A DNA stretch of 38,649 nucleotides, from NCBI GenBank assembly GCA_041164045.1, contig JBEAQD010000021.1:1-38649 (forward strand), given 5' to 3'. Both the position numbers and the translations under genes were made by a program. Positions 14,865 to 23,164 of the stretch are shown here, piece after piece. The notes below the pieces were generated by a model that ran no database searches, was not told where the DNA came from, and saw only the letters and a program-made list of their open reading frames with translations. The stretch's first letter is position 1. Each line of letters starts with the position of its first letter. Source of the DNA: CALRBF01 sp041164045. Its GTDB lineage: Bacteria > Patescibacteriota > Minisyncoccia > SW-4-49-11.

Positions 14865-14894
14865 TTTTATTATGCATTGGCATAGGCAAAAACT

Positions 14895-14922
14895 ATATTA
14901 TCACAACCAAAAAATTTGTCAA
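14895..14922 (-). promoter_or_regulatory. promoter of the 56-residue gene
   Basis: Minus strand TTGACA (14917-14922), 16 nt, TAATAT (14895-14900). Predicted leader about 24 nt. Confidence 0.75.
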
Positions 14923-14934
14923 TAGCATATATGA

Positions 14935-14963
14935 AAGCCCCCGCAGTTTACCTACGGGGGCGA
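14935..14963 (-). terminator. terminator-like hairpin
   Basis: GCCCCCG / CGGGGGC, 7 bp, 11-nt loop. The T tail on the minus strand is short (TTTC), so this is a weaker terminator. Confidence 0.6.
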
Positions 14964-14978
14964 TTAGAATCTAAGATA

Positions 14979-15254
14979 TTATTTCCAACATAGTCCCCAT
15001 CTCTGATACCAAGGCTTCTGCCTTATTAAAGAGCATCTTGCCTTTGGGTCATCTGGCTCTGGAAAAGTTTTGTCACTAAAAAATGTATACAAACCATTTT
15101 TTGCTAAAGATAATATGTACCCAGGATTGGGTGCTGACATAGTTGGTGTATATACCCTCAAAGCCAGTACCGAAACAGATATAAGGACATACGTTAATAT
15201 TGTTCTCTTACGCACTGGGTGTGATCGCAAATTTGAGTGTTCTTTGTTTTCCAT
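14979..15254 (-). CDS. hypothetical membrane-anchored protein
   Basis: Unrecognised 91-residue protein: basic N-terminus (HPVRKRT), one hydrophobic helix at about residues 19-33, and an outer part with two cysteines and several tryptophans near the C-terminus (QKPWYQRWGLCWK). Promoter TTTACA-N17-TATAAA precedes it and a hairpin follows. A plus-strand frame in the same place is less likely because the minus frame has the promoter and terminator. Confidence 0.5.
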   Translation of the reverse strand: MENKEHSNLRSHPVRKRTILTYVLISVSVLALRVYTPTMSAPNPGYILSLAKNGLYTFFSDKTFPEPDDPKARCSLIRQKPWYQRWGLCWK

Positions 15255-15316
15255 GATTTTTGACAGCAGAGGTCGACATATTTATATCATATCTGACAAA
15301 CTTTGTAAAGTCTAAT

Positions 15317-15345
15317 TTGACAAATTAGATGATTTTGGGTATTGT
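15317..15345 (+). promoter_or_regulatory. promoter of the coiled-coil gene
   Basis: TTGACA (15317-15322), 17 nt, TATTGT (15340-15345). It overlaps an upstream in-frame GTG at 15342, which therefore cannot be the start codon. Confidence 0.75.
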
Positions 15346-15371
15346 GGATAGGTCTTTTGGGAGAGATTAAC

Positions 15372-15578
15372 TTGGAAATTCAGGAACTAAAAACTAACAT
15401 AAAAAGGATTCAAGCTGAAATGAGATTTTCAAGAAAAAATATATTAAAAAATCATAATCTAAAAGTAAAAATTGAATCTTTGAAACAAAAAATCAATGCT
15501 CTACTACAGTTAGAAGATGACTGGCTAACAGTACATTATAGCGAAGCAAGGTATATCCCTAAAAGAGTAAATCACTGA
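15372..15578 (+). CDS. small coiled-coil protein
   Basis: Unrecognised protein of 68 residues, starting with TTG at 15372, chosen because GGGAGAG lies 6 nt upstream and the promoter excludes earlier starts. Heptad-like spacing from residue 1 to about 50 (IQELKTNIKRIQAEMRF, LKVKIESLKQKINALLQLEDDW) predicts an alpha-helical coiled coil; strongly basic. Could be an oligomeric regulator or adaptor; nothing more can be said. Confidence 0.55.
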   Translation: MEIQELKTNIKRIQAEMRFSRKNILKNHNLKVKIESLKQKINALLQLEDDWLTVHYSEARYIPKRVNH

Positions 15579-15581
15579 TAT

Positions 15582-15626
15582 AACCCCACCCCCGACTTTT
15601 GGAGGTGGGATTAAAAATTTTTATAT
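15582..15626 (+). terminator. weak terminator-like hairpin
   Basis: CCCCACC ... GGTGGGA with a long loop and an AAAAATTTTT tail, 10 nt past the coiled-coil gene. The GC part resembles the repeat family, so it may be a repeat remnant used as terminator. Confidence 0.45.
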
Positions 15627-15659
15627 AAAGGTGGTTAAAATCAAGTTTAATCTGTGATA

Positions 15660-15901
15660 GTAGGGGCGACCTTTCAGTCGCCTGTGCCTTTGTATTCTAT
15701 CCTCCCTCGGGGGAGCTTTAAGTCCCTCCTATATTTATTTAGGAGGTGGGTTGTACCATAGGTGACGGAGGAGGACGAAATTCATAATTCATAATTTCAA
15801 ATTATTCCACCCTCCCCCTGCGGGCACCCCTCAATTTATCTCCCGTAGGGAGAGAGGGGAATTTTAGTACCAAATACAGTCTCCTGAAAGGTCGCCCCTA
15901 C
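15660..15901. mobile_element. 242-bp MITE-like element R4 with 18-bp perfect terminal inverted repeats
   Basis: GTAGGGGCGACCTTTCAG at 15660-15677 is the exact reverse complement of CTGAAAGGTCGCCCCTAC at 15884-15901. The left end continues into a GGCGAC/GTCGCC hairpin. Inside are nested units of the same hairpin family as R1-R3 (CCTCCT...AGGAGG; CTCCCTCGGGGGAG; CTCCCGTAGGGAGAG). No coding sequence and no obvious target-site duplication. It would need a transposase in trans if mobile. Confidence 0.65.
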
Positions 15902-15975
15902 AAAAAATTATAACAATTTTATATAGTAAAAATACAACCTTTTAAGCTATTTTATAAATATTATTTTAAAAACCC

Positions 15976-16004
15976 TTGACAAATTTAAGAAAGTATGATA
16001 TATT
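15976..16004 (+). promoter_or_regulatory. promoter of structured RNA candidate B
   Basis: TTGACA (15976-15981), 17 nt, TATATT (15999-16004), preceded by AAAAACCC as at 9407. Confidence 0.8.
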
Positions 16005-16010
16005 CTTTTT

Positions 16011-16299
16011 AAGCTTCAGCTAAGCAGAAATGTCTACATAGTTTTTTTCTTATCAGATTGTATCTGAAAGATAATAACTGAGACCACTCTACTTAGAAGA
16101 AGCCCCATCCACGGTGTGGGAGACATCGCATGTCCCCCGCCACTCACCACTCGGAGCCCCAAAATGCCCCGATCCCCGCCCTAATAAAAACCATCTATAG
16201 GTCATAAAAAAACCTATAGACCATAATAACTCCGAGCTGTTTGCCCTGCAAACAGCTCACCTCGTTTATATATACCACCCCATAAGTGGTTTTTTAATT
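16011..16299 (+). ncRNA. structured RNA candidate B (about 285 nt)
   Basis: Non-coding stretch between a consensus promoter and a terminator. Helices seen by eye: a closing helix GCTT-CAG-CTAAG (16013-16024) with CTTAG-AAG-AAGC (16093-16104); within it a TTATC-AGAT/ATCT-GATAA stem; a GGG-a-GACAT / ATGTC-c-CCC hairpin (16119-16139); a 9-bp TCTATAGGT/ACCTATAGA hairpin (16194-16220); a perfect 10-bp GAGCTGTTTG/CAAACAGCTC hairpin (16234-16258); and a possible competing long-range pairing CTCGGAG (16150-16156) with CTCCGAG (16230-16236). I could not match RNase P, tmRNA or SRP signatures, but a diverged housekeeping RNA such as 6S is possible. Confidence 0.65.
16274..16299 (+). terminator. Rho-independent terminator of RNA candidate B
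   Basis: ACCAC / GTGGT, 7-nt loop, then TTTTTT. Confidence 0.8.
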
Positions 16300-16354
16300 T
16301 TGTTAAAGTTTTATATAGATGAACTTAAAGTCTTTGCTACGAAAAAATTTACTC

Positions 16355-16475
16355 TACCCCGTCGTAAATAAGATTTGCTCCTGTCCTCCTCCGTCACCTA
16401 CGGCGACACCTCCCCCCTGCCTACCGCAGGCAGGCAAGGGAGGACAATATAAACTATCCATGCTTAACGCAGGCA
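16355..16475. repeat. hairpin repeat R5 next to murI
   Basis: TCCTCCTCCGTCACC, CCTCCCCCCTGCCTACCGCAGG and CAGGCAAGGGAGGACAATA, with the hairpin CCTGCCTACCGCAGGCAGG and a second partial GCAGGCAGGCAAAG about 25 bp later. The same CTACCGCAGGTAGG-type core occurs in R6. An open frame at 16319-16540 is repeat and the antisense of murI's end. Confidence 0.7.
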
Positions 16476-16509
16476 GGCAAAGAGATAACCATAAATTCAT
16501 AAATATCTC

Positions 16510-17199
16510 CTATCTATACTCCTTATGCCTCTCTAGATAATCTACTAGTCTCTCGGCTGTGTATCGGCTGGGGTCTAGGACTTGAGGGGTTTGGAATATA
16601 TCTTTAATTTGTTTTGAGATATAGCCATAATGAGTGCAGGCTAGTATTATATAATCGGGTTTAGTTTTAACTTGTTTTGACAGATTCTGTAATATTTTGA
16701 CTGACTGAGTATATTCTATATCTTGATTATATACATCTTTCTCTATACTATCTGCCAGATTAGTGCAGGATAGATAATCTAAGTTATAATTGAACTGAGC
16801 TAAGTATTCCTGATAAAATCCTGTCTGTATAGTAGCTTGAGTGGCTAAAAGCAAGCCTTTTTGAGACTTGAGCTGACTAAATTCATCTAAATATTCTCTC
16901 AATGGCACAGTCACTCCTAATACCTGCTTGGTTGGATGATTTTGTGGTAGCCAAGTTGATTGTATATATCTAATAGTGCTCACTGATGCGGTATTGCAGG
17001 CTAATACTACTAAATTACAACCTTGTCGGAATAGTTTTTCTACTCCTACTATGACTATATTTCTGATTTGATCTTGAGTTTTATCTCCCAAAGGTAGTGA
17101 TTCTCTATCCTGATAACAGATATATAGTATGTCTGCGATTGTTCCAAACATATCGGCAATTCTCTGACCTCCTAATCCTGTATCATAGAAGCCTATCAT
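16510..17199 (-). CDS. murI: glutamate racemase
   Basis: Converts L- to D-glutamate for peptidoglycan. Asp/Glu racemase fold with both catalytic cysteines: C68 in LACNTAS and C188 in LACTHYG; the N-terminal YDTGLGG (D6) and the LPLGDKT motif (usually PYGDK) are also present. 229 residues, somewhat shorter than the usual 260-280. Its ATG overlaps the stop of the upstream nucleotidyltransferase gene by 4 bp, so the two are translationally coupled. The 3' end abuts repeat R5. Confidence 0.92.
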   Translation of the reverse strand: MIGFYDTGLGGQRIADMFGTIADILYICYQDRESLPLGDKTQDQIRNIVIVGVEKLFRQGCNLVVLACNTASVSTIRYIQSTWLPQNHPTKQVLGVTVPLREYLDEFSQLKSQKGLLLATQATIQTGFYQEYLAQFNYNLDYLSCTNLADSIEKDVYNQDIEYTQSVKILQNLSKQVKTKPDYIILACTHYGYISKQIKDIFQTPQVLDPSRYTAERLVDYLERHKEYR

Positions 17200-18083
17200 A
17201 AATTTTGTAATATATTTTGCATTATTTTCTCGGCTTTGATGCTATTAGGTTCTGGGTGAAACTCTAATTCTGTATCGTCTATTTGTATGCGATTATGGGC
17301 ATTGGATTGTATGCTATTGGATTTGATTTTTTGTCTTTGAATTAATTTGGCTAACTTATTCCAAATATCTATTGAGAAATGATTAAAAAACCATTCTAAC
17401 CAATATTTTATTCTATATGGTTGTAGTTGACTGAGAGTAGGATATTCTCTTGGGCTTGCTTGACTAAAATAATCTTGCCTCCAAGTATTAGCTTTCCAAA
17501 ATTTTTGTAATACATCTTGAGAAGCTTGTCCAATAGCTATATAATCGGAGTATAATTGTGAGGCATATAATGTATGGTCTAATCTTTCTAGATTATTGGC
17601 GGTAATATAGTGATTCAGGCAAAATCTATTCTCCTCTAGCTCTCCTGAGCGTCTAATGCCTAAAATTTGGGTTATTATAGTTAGCCAGAATCTAGCAAAC
17701 CACATTTTATTAGTATCAGTGACTATAAATATATCTATGTCACTACTTTTTTTGGCATTTCCTGTGCTAAAACTGGAAGAACCTGCTAAAAATATACCTT
17801 TTATATATGGAATACTAATTAGTAGCCGAGCATATTTGATTACTCGCCTATATCTTCTGATACTCTCACGACCTTTTTCTTGCCTGAGAGCTAAGAGTTG
17901 GTCAAAGTCCTCTATTAGACCATATAGTCCCTGAAATAATCTAATTTTGGAAATTTTGGCAAGTTCTGTAGTTAATTCCTGTATAGAGTAATTAGCACCA
18001 ATTTGATATCTATGTATTTCCTCCAAAGTCAATAATCTTTTTTGAGAGTTTGCATAAGCCAAAGTATAGAGTAATGGATGCAT
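17196..18083 (-). CDS. nucleotidyltransferase-fold protein
   Basis: A 295-residue protein with a pol-beta-type nucleotidyltransferase motif: GSSSFSTGNAKKSSDIDIF, giving GS at 101-102 and the metal-binding pair D115/D117. The N-terminal 90 residues are helical, possibly a winged-helix or substrate-binding part; the C-terminal part is rich in Trp and aromatic residues. Enzymatic target (nucleotide transfer to a small molecule, RNA or protein) cannot be told. First gene of a unit with murI; TATAAT lies in the gap before it. No Shine-Dalgarno. Confidence 0.8.
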   Translation of the reverse strand: MHPLLYTLAYANSQKRLLTLEEIHRYQIGANYSIQELTTELAKISKIRLFQGLYGLIEDFDQLLALRQEKGRESIRRYRRVIKYARLLISIPYIKGIFLAGSSSFSTGNAKKSSDIDIFIVTDTNKMWFARFWLTIITQILGIRRSGELEENRFCLNHYITANNLERLDHTLYASQLYSDYIAIGQASQDVLQKFWKANTWRQDYFSQASPREYPTLSQLQPYRIKYWLEWFFNHFSIDIWNKLAKLIQRQKIKSNSIQSNAHNRIQIDDTELEFHPEPNSIKAEKIMQNILQNL

Positions 18084-18119
18084 ACTTAATAAATTTTAAT
18101 TAACTTTATTATAGCATAT

Positions 18120-20963
18120 TTATAGCAATGGCTTTAGATATTTGGCTGTATAACTCTTAGGATTTGTAGCTATTTGTTTTGGACTACCTTCGGCGACAAC
18201 TGTTCCTCCTTTAGCTCCTCCCTCTGGGCCAATATCTATAATATGATCCGAACTCTTGATAATATCCAAATTATGCTCAATCACAAGAATTGTATTACCT
18301 TTATCTGCTAATTGATTAAGTACTCTTAATAATTTTGCGACATCCTCAAAATGTAATCCTGTAGTTGGTTCATCTAATATATACAAAGTCTTCCCGGTAG
18401 CTCGCTTGGACAATTCGGTAGCCAGCTTAATTCTCTGAGCTTCTCCTCCGGATAAATGTGGGGCTGGTTGTCCTAATTTCATATACCCAAGCCCAACATC
18501 ATAGAGGGTGGATAATTTGTCTTTTAAGCTTGGAATTGATTTAAAGAACTCTAAGGCTGTTTCTACATCCATATCTAAGACATCAGCTATACTTTTATCT
18601 TTATACAAAATTTGCAAGACCTCTTTATTGTATCTTTTACCATGACAATCCTCACAATCTACATAAATATCTGGTAAGAAATTCATTTCAATTTTTAGAA
18701 CACCATCACCCTTACAAGTCTCACATCGTCCACCTTTTACATTGAAACTAAATCTACCAGTCTGATAACCTTTCAGCTGTGCCTCTGGGGTTTTGGCAAA
18801 TAAATCCCTCACCACAGTGAATAATCCTGTATAAGTAGCTGGATTAGACCTTGGAGTTCTTCCAATTGGAGATTGATCTATATTAACCATTTTATCTATA
18901 TTCTCAAGACCAGTAATATCTTTAAACTTCCCTGGTAAATCTTTGGCTCCATATCTAGTATGAGCTATATGTTTATACAATATATCTTGAATTAAAGTAC
19001 TTTTACCTGAACCTGAGACTCCTGTCACACAGACCATTTTACCAAGCGGAATACTGACATCTATGTTTTTGAGATTATTCTCAGCAGCTCCCTTGATTAT
19101 AATAGACTGCCCATTACCTTTACGGTATTTTTTAGGAGGATTAATAGACCTTCTACCTGAGAGATATTCAGCAGTAATTCCTTCTTGCTTGATAAAATCT
19201 TGTGGATGTCCCTGAGCAATAATTCTCCCTCCAGCTGCTCCAGCTCCTGGACCAACATCAATTACATAATCTGAAGCTCTAATGGTATCCTCATCATGCT
19301 CTACTACAATCACCGTATTACCCAAATCTCGTAGATGTTGTAAAGTCTGTATAAGTCGATTATTATCTCGCTGATGCAGACCAATAGATGGCTCATCCAA
19401 AATATATAAAACTCCCATCAACCCAGAACCAATCTGAGTAGCTAAACGGATTCTCTGAGCTTCCCCTCCTGAAAGAGTATTACTAGATCTATCCAAAGTC
19501 AGATAATCTAGGCCTACATTGAGTAGAAATTTGAGTCTAGATTGAATTTCTTTGAAAATCGGAGTACTAATAGCTATATCTCTTTCATTAAAATATTCTT
19601 TGTTATTCTGAACTTTATCCACATAAGCAGACAACTCATCAATACTCATATTTACTATCTGATCAATAGTTTTATGAGCAACTTGTACAGCTAAAAACTG
19701 CTTTTTTAACCTTTTTCCATTACAAGTAGGACAAATAGTATTGAGCATATATTTTTCAATCTCAGCTCGAATAAATTCAGAGTCAGTTTCTTGATACCTT
19801 CTTAACAAATTAGGTATCACTCCCTCATAAGTACCTTCTACTATATGTGAACCTGAGCGAATTGGAACTTTGATTGGTGTTTCAGAGCCATACAATACAA
19901 AATGTAAATCTTCCGAACTCAAATTCTGAACTGGAGTTGTGAGACTAATGTCCCTAATCTCGGCTACTGTTTCCAAAACTTTCATATACCAACCAAAAGC
20001 CCCTTTTTGTTTCCCTATTCCCCAAGGCTTGATAGCTCCTTGATTAATAGTCAGCCTAGGGTTTGGTATGACTAAGTCTGGTGAAATCTCCGGAGTATAA
20101 CCAAGCCCATCACAAGTGCTACAAGCTCCATGCGGACTATTAAAAGAAAAATTTCTAGTCTCTAATTCTCCAAAACTCTCACCAGAATCCATAATATATT
20201 TTTCACTCATCAATTCATCGCGATAGATATTTTTATTCTTATCTAGAATTTCTGATACTATAAGCATTCCCTCACCTAATCTAAGAGCTATTTCTACCGA
20301 ATCCAAAACTCGAGAACTCTCAAAGCCAGATGGATCCAATAATCTATCTATTACTAATTCAATAGAGTGTTTTTTTTGTTTATCTAAGTTGAGTTCCAGA
20401 GCTTCTTCAGTTAGATAGATAATACCATCCACCCTCATCCTCATAAATCCATCTTGAAAGGCTTTTTGAATTACCCCCTTATGTTCTCCTTTTTTATCTC
20501 TAATAACTGGAGCTAAAATAATAATTTGCTTATCCTTGTATCTTGCGATATTATCCGCCATTTGCTTGGCATCTTGCATACGGATTAACTCTCCTGTCTC
20601 TGGATTAAAAGGTATACCAACTCTAGCATATAATAATCTCAAATAATCATAAATTTCTGTCACCGTCCCTACTGTTGATCGTGGGTTTCTAGACACACTT
20701 TTCTGGTCAATAGAAATAGCTGGAGATAAACCCTCTATTACATCTACATCTGGCTTATCCATCATACCCAAAAATTGTCTAGCATAAGCCGATAAACTTT
20801 CCACATATCTTCGCTGTCCCTCAGCATAAATAGTATCAAAAGCCAGTGAGGATTTACCAGAACCAGACAAACCCGTAATTACCACTAATTTATCTCGCGG
20901 AATACTAATGTCTATATTTTTGAGATTATGTACTCTAGCCCCTTTAATACGAATTTCATTCAT
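18120..20963 (-). CDS. uvrA: excinuclease ABC subunit A
   Basis: DNA damage recognition ATPase of nucleotide excision repair; 947 residues, full length. Two ABC modules: Walker A GLSGSGKS at about 31-38 and a second GVSGSGKS, both LSGGEAQRIRLA / LSGGEAQRIKLA signatures, and both LDEPSIGLH / LDEPTTGLH Walker B regions. The C-terminal zinc finger is intact (CETC ... CEDC). The N-terminal zinc finger is not: where other UvrA have a first CxxC before ELExR, here residues 258-266 read MDSGESFGE, and only CSTC at 281-284 remains. Last gene of the xseA - DUF721 - membrane protein - GT2 - uvrA run; 3 bp from the GT2 gene. Confidence 0.96.
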   Translation of the reverse strand: MNEIRIKGARVHNLKNIDISIPRDKLVVITGLSGSGKSSLAFDTIYAEGQRRYVESLSAYARQFLGMMDKPDVDVIEGLSPAISIDQKSVSRNPRSTVGTVTEIYDYLRLLYARVGIPFNPETGELIRMQDAKQMADNIARYKDKQIIILAPVIRDKKGEHKGVIQKAFQDGFMRMRVDGIIYLTEEALELNLDKQKKHSIELVIDRLLDPSGFESSRVLDSVEIALRLGEGMLIVSEILDKNKNIYRDELMSEKYIMDSGESFGELETRNFSFNSPHGACSTCDGLGYTPEISPDLVIPNPRLTINQGAIKPWGIGKQKGAFGWYMKVLETVAEIRDISLTTPVQNLSSEDLHFVLYGSETPIKVPIRSGSHIVEGTYEGVIPNLLRRYQETDSEFIRAEIEKYMLNTICPTCNGKRLKKQFLAVQVAHKTIDQIVNMSIDELSAYVDKVQNNKEYFNERDIAISTPIFKEIQSRLKFLLNVGLDYLTLDRSSNTLSGGEAQRIRLATQIGSGLMGVLYILDEPSIGLHQRDNNRLIQTLQHLRDLGNTVIVVEHDEDTIRASDYVIDVGPGAGAAGGRIIAQGHPQDFIKQEGITAEYLSGRRSINPPKKYRKGNGQSIIIKGAAENNLKNIDVSIPLGKMVCVTGVSGSGKSTLIQDILYKHIAHTRYGAKDLPGKFKDITGLENIDKMVNIDQSPIGRTPRSNPATYTGLFTVVRDLFAKTPEAQLKGYQTGRFSFNVKGGRCETCKGDGVLKIEMNFLPDIYVDCEDCHGKRYNKEVLQILYKDKSIADVLDMDVETALEFFKSIPSLKDKLSTLYDVGLGYMKLGQPAPHLSGGEAQRIKLATELSKRATGKTLYILDEPTTGLHFEDVAKLLRVLNQLADKGNTILVIEHNLDIIKSSDHIIDIGPEGGAKGGTVVAEGSPKQIATNPKSYTAKYLKPLL

Positions 20964-20966
20964 AGT

Positions 20967-22502
20967 CTATTGTTTAGAGTTAATATTAGTACGAACCTTA
21001 GGAGTTACCCAAAATCCTAAATATTTACCAAATAAAAGCCTAGTCTGAGCTTCTATAGCTGGCAAAGCTCCTAAAAATATAGCCACAAATGGAATAAAAA
21101 TCCATTGTAAATACATCATAGTTGTTCGCCAGCGAGAATATCTCTTTGGTCTTGGAGGTAATAATAACATATTAATATAAGCTGTAACAATCAGTCCTGA
21201 TAGAGTAATGTTCATAATAATACTCGCATTGATAGGCAAAGTATGAGCAAATACAGTGTTTCGAAAAGTATCTCCCCCAAACCAAATAGGCACTAAAGGG
21301 AAAATAGCCAAAATAAAAGCTGAAGTAGCCCAAGTATAATGTCCTTCTATCATATTCCAGATTCTACGAATCCTATCCCCTAGTGGAGCTTTAGAATTAA
21401 TAGCATAAGATCTCATAGTAGTAGCTAAATTCTCAATTCCATAAGCCCATCTTCTCATTTGAAAATATTGATTCTTGAATGCTTGTACAGGATTATGTGC
21501 TTGTACCGCATCTAGCGAGACAGGAATATGAATTGGAATAACACTATAGTCTCCATTATAATAATTCACACATTTCCAATAAATAACCGAATCATCAGAC
21601 ACCATATTAACAGGCCAATAATTAACCTTTACCAAGGTCTTAAAACTCATAGAGTGACTAGAAAAAGTAACCATACGATCAAATCTAACTGATTCCATCA
21701 TATGCCAAAAGCTAGAACTAATAGCAACTACTCTAGTAAAAGCAGGAGCATCCCAAATATTATTATGATACATTGGTAAGGGCTGATAACTATGTTTATG
21801 AGGATTATCTGAAGCCAAGAATTCATAAGTCAAAGCTGCAAAATACTTTGGATGACTAACAGTATCACTATCAAATACTGAGATAATAGTCTTATCTATA
21901 GCAATGTTTTTTTGCTCCAAATATTCTTTCATCTTCTTAGCAGCATAGGTAGCATTAGCTCCTTTAGCCTTCATCTCACCTTCAATGCCATCTGGATGAG
22001 TTGTAATGATAAAGTCTCGGAAAACACCCTTGAATTTTTGCTTCAAATACTTTTCTTTTGTATGACGAGATTCTCCTTCTCTTTCCTCGGTAGCCACCAC
22101 CACAATCACCCTATCCAAAGGATAATCCATTTTAGTCAGAGATTTTATACTTTGAGCTAATACTTCAGGAGCCTCATCATAAGTCAAAAACATTATAATA
22201 TGATTAATAGAATCAAATCCATCAATAGCTTTAGCTTTATCTAACCAGTTAATTTTAATATCTTTTTTCATCTGCCTATAAGCAACTATAAGGTGAGCAC
22301 TCAAATAAATCGCCTTGAATAACCAATACAAATCAAATATCAATACAAATAAAGCCACCTGAAAAGGTAGTACAAAAGACAATCCAATCAAACCTATAAA
22401 AGTCCCCCATGCCAAAATAGCAGGCAACATTTCAAAAAATCTTTGCCAAAACCTTTGTTTAGGATTAGTCGTTTTAGGGTCAGGATAAATATACATACTC
22501 AA
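20967..22502 (-). CDS. membrane glycosyltransferase, family 2 (cellulose-synthase-like)
   Basis: A 511-residue inner-membrane GT2 enzyme. Two N-terminal helices (about 28-75), then the catalytic domain with the metal-binding FDSDTVSHP (DSD at 211-213), a VSDDS acceptor motif (302-305) and QMRRW (348-352), the QxxRW typical of processive synthases; four further helices follow. Likely transfers sugars across the membrane or extends a surface polysaccharide. Product unknown. Its ATG overlaps the upstream small membrane protein gene by 4 bp. Confidence 0.88.
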   Translation of the reverse strand: MSMYIYPDPKTTNPKQRFWQRFFEMLPAILAWGTFIGLIGLSFVLPFQVALFVLIFDLYWLFKAIYLSAHLIVAYRQMKKDIKINWLDKAKAIDGFDSINHIIMFLTYDEAPEVLAQSIKSLTKMDYPLDRVIVVVATEEREGESRHTKEKYLKQKFKGVFRDFIITTHPDGIEGEMKAKGANATYAAKKMKEYLEQKNIAIDKTIISVFDSDTVSHPKYFAALTYEFLASDNPHKHSYQPLPMYHNNIWDAPAFTRVVAISSSFWHMMESVRFDRMVTFSSHSMSFKTLVKVNYWPVNMVSDDSVIYWKCVNYYNGDYSVIPIHIPVSLDAVQAHNPVQAFKNQYFQMRRWAYGIENLATTMRSYAINSKAPLGDRIRRIWNMIEGHYTWATSAFILAIFPLVPIWFGGDTFRNTVFAHTLPINASIIMNITLSGLIVTAYINMLLLPPRPKRYSRWRTTMMYLQWIFIPFVAIFLGALPAIEAQTRLLFGKYLGFWVTPKVRTNINSKQ

Positions 22503-22873
22503 CTATTTATACTCAGAATTAACCATAAATAAATTACTAATAAACCAATACTCAAAATACTAGAGCCAAATATCCAATAGACTATTGTAGCTTGAACTTC
22601 TGGTTTAGTAAACTTTTTTTGAATATACAAAATTGCTAATCCATTGAGTATACTAAATAAAAATGCATAAATCAAATATTGCCATACATTATCTGGAGAT
22701 CCAATAAAAGTAATACCTTCATAAAAATTGAATCTCAAATTAATTAAAGCCCCTGCATATTGACTTTGTATTCTTAATACAATCAACAATATGGTAATAC
22801 ACATAACAATCACTAGAGCAATATATGTGACTGAGATAAGTAATTTTTGTTTAGATTTTAATAATTGTTTCAT
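22499..22873 (-). CDS. small membrane protein coupled to the glycosyltransferase
   Basis: Unrecognised protein of 124 residues with three hydrophobic helices (about 12-33, 66-83, 96-120). Overlaps both neighbours by 4 bp, so it is translated with the GT2 enzyme and could be an accessory subunit of it. No further motif. Confidence 0.7.
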   Translation of the reverse strand: MKQLLKSKQKLLISVTYIALVIVMCITILLIVLRIQSQYAGALINLRFNFYEGITFIGSPDNVWQYLIYAFLFSILNGLAILYIQKKFTKPEVQATIVYWIFGSSILSIGLLVIYLWLILSINS

Positions 22874-23163
22874 CTTATTCGAATTTGTAATCGCTCAACT
22901 TGAAATCTAACCACCTCAATCGTACTATTTAAAGCTTGAATAATATCAAATTCATATAATTTAATTTTCTGAGCTTCATAGTGAGAATTAACTACAATTG
23001 CAAGAGAGTTATGTTGCAAAGATACCGCCTCTGATGCTTTTAATTCTGCAAAATCAGTCTGTACTAATTCATTATAAAGCATACAAACCTTAGTACTCTC
23101 AATTTTGGAATACATATCTGAATTAGATGGATATTTTTTTTGTAAAACACTATTAATTCGCAT
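22870..23163 (-). CDS. DUF721 / DciA-like protein
   Basis: A 97-residue protein whose second half follows the DUF721 pattern: a hydrophobic strand LAIVVNSHYEAQKIKLYEFDIIQALN, then a final strand VVRFQVERLQIRIR. DUF721/DciA proteins bind and help load the replicative helicase DnaB in many bacteria; that role is inferred by family only. It begins right after the xseA stop. It was also considered as the exonuclease VII small subunit, but it lacks that family's short leucine-rich helical pattern. Confidence 0.55.
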   Translation of the reverse strand: MRINSVLQKKYPSNSDMYSKIESTKVCMLYNELVQTDFAELKASEAVSLQHNSLAIVVNSHYEAQKIKLYEFDIIQALNSTIEVVRFQVERLQIRIR

Positions 23164-23164
23164 A

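Noticed and set aside
15070..15315. 81-codon plus-strand frame over the 14979-15254 gene
   Set aside because: The minus-strand frame has a promoter, a membrane helix and a following hairpin; the plus frame has none.
16319..16540. 73-codon plus-strand frame
   Set aside because: Repeat R5 plus the antisense end of murI.
22870..23163. xseB (exonuclease VII small subunit) beside xseA
   Set aside because: Position suggests it, but the strand pattern fits DUF721/DciA and not the short helical XseB.
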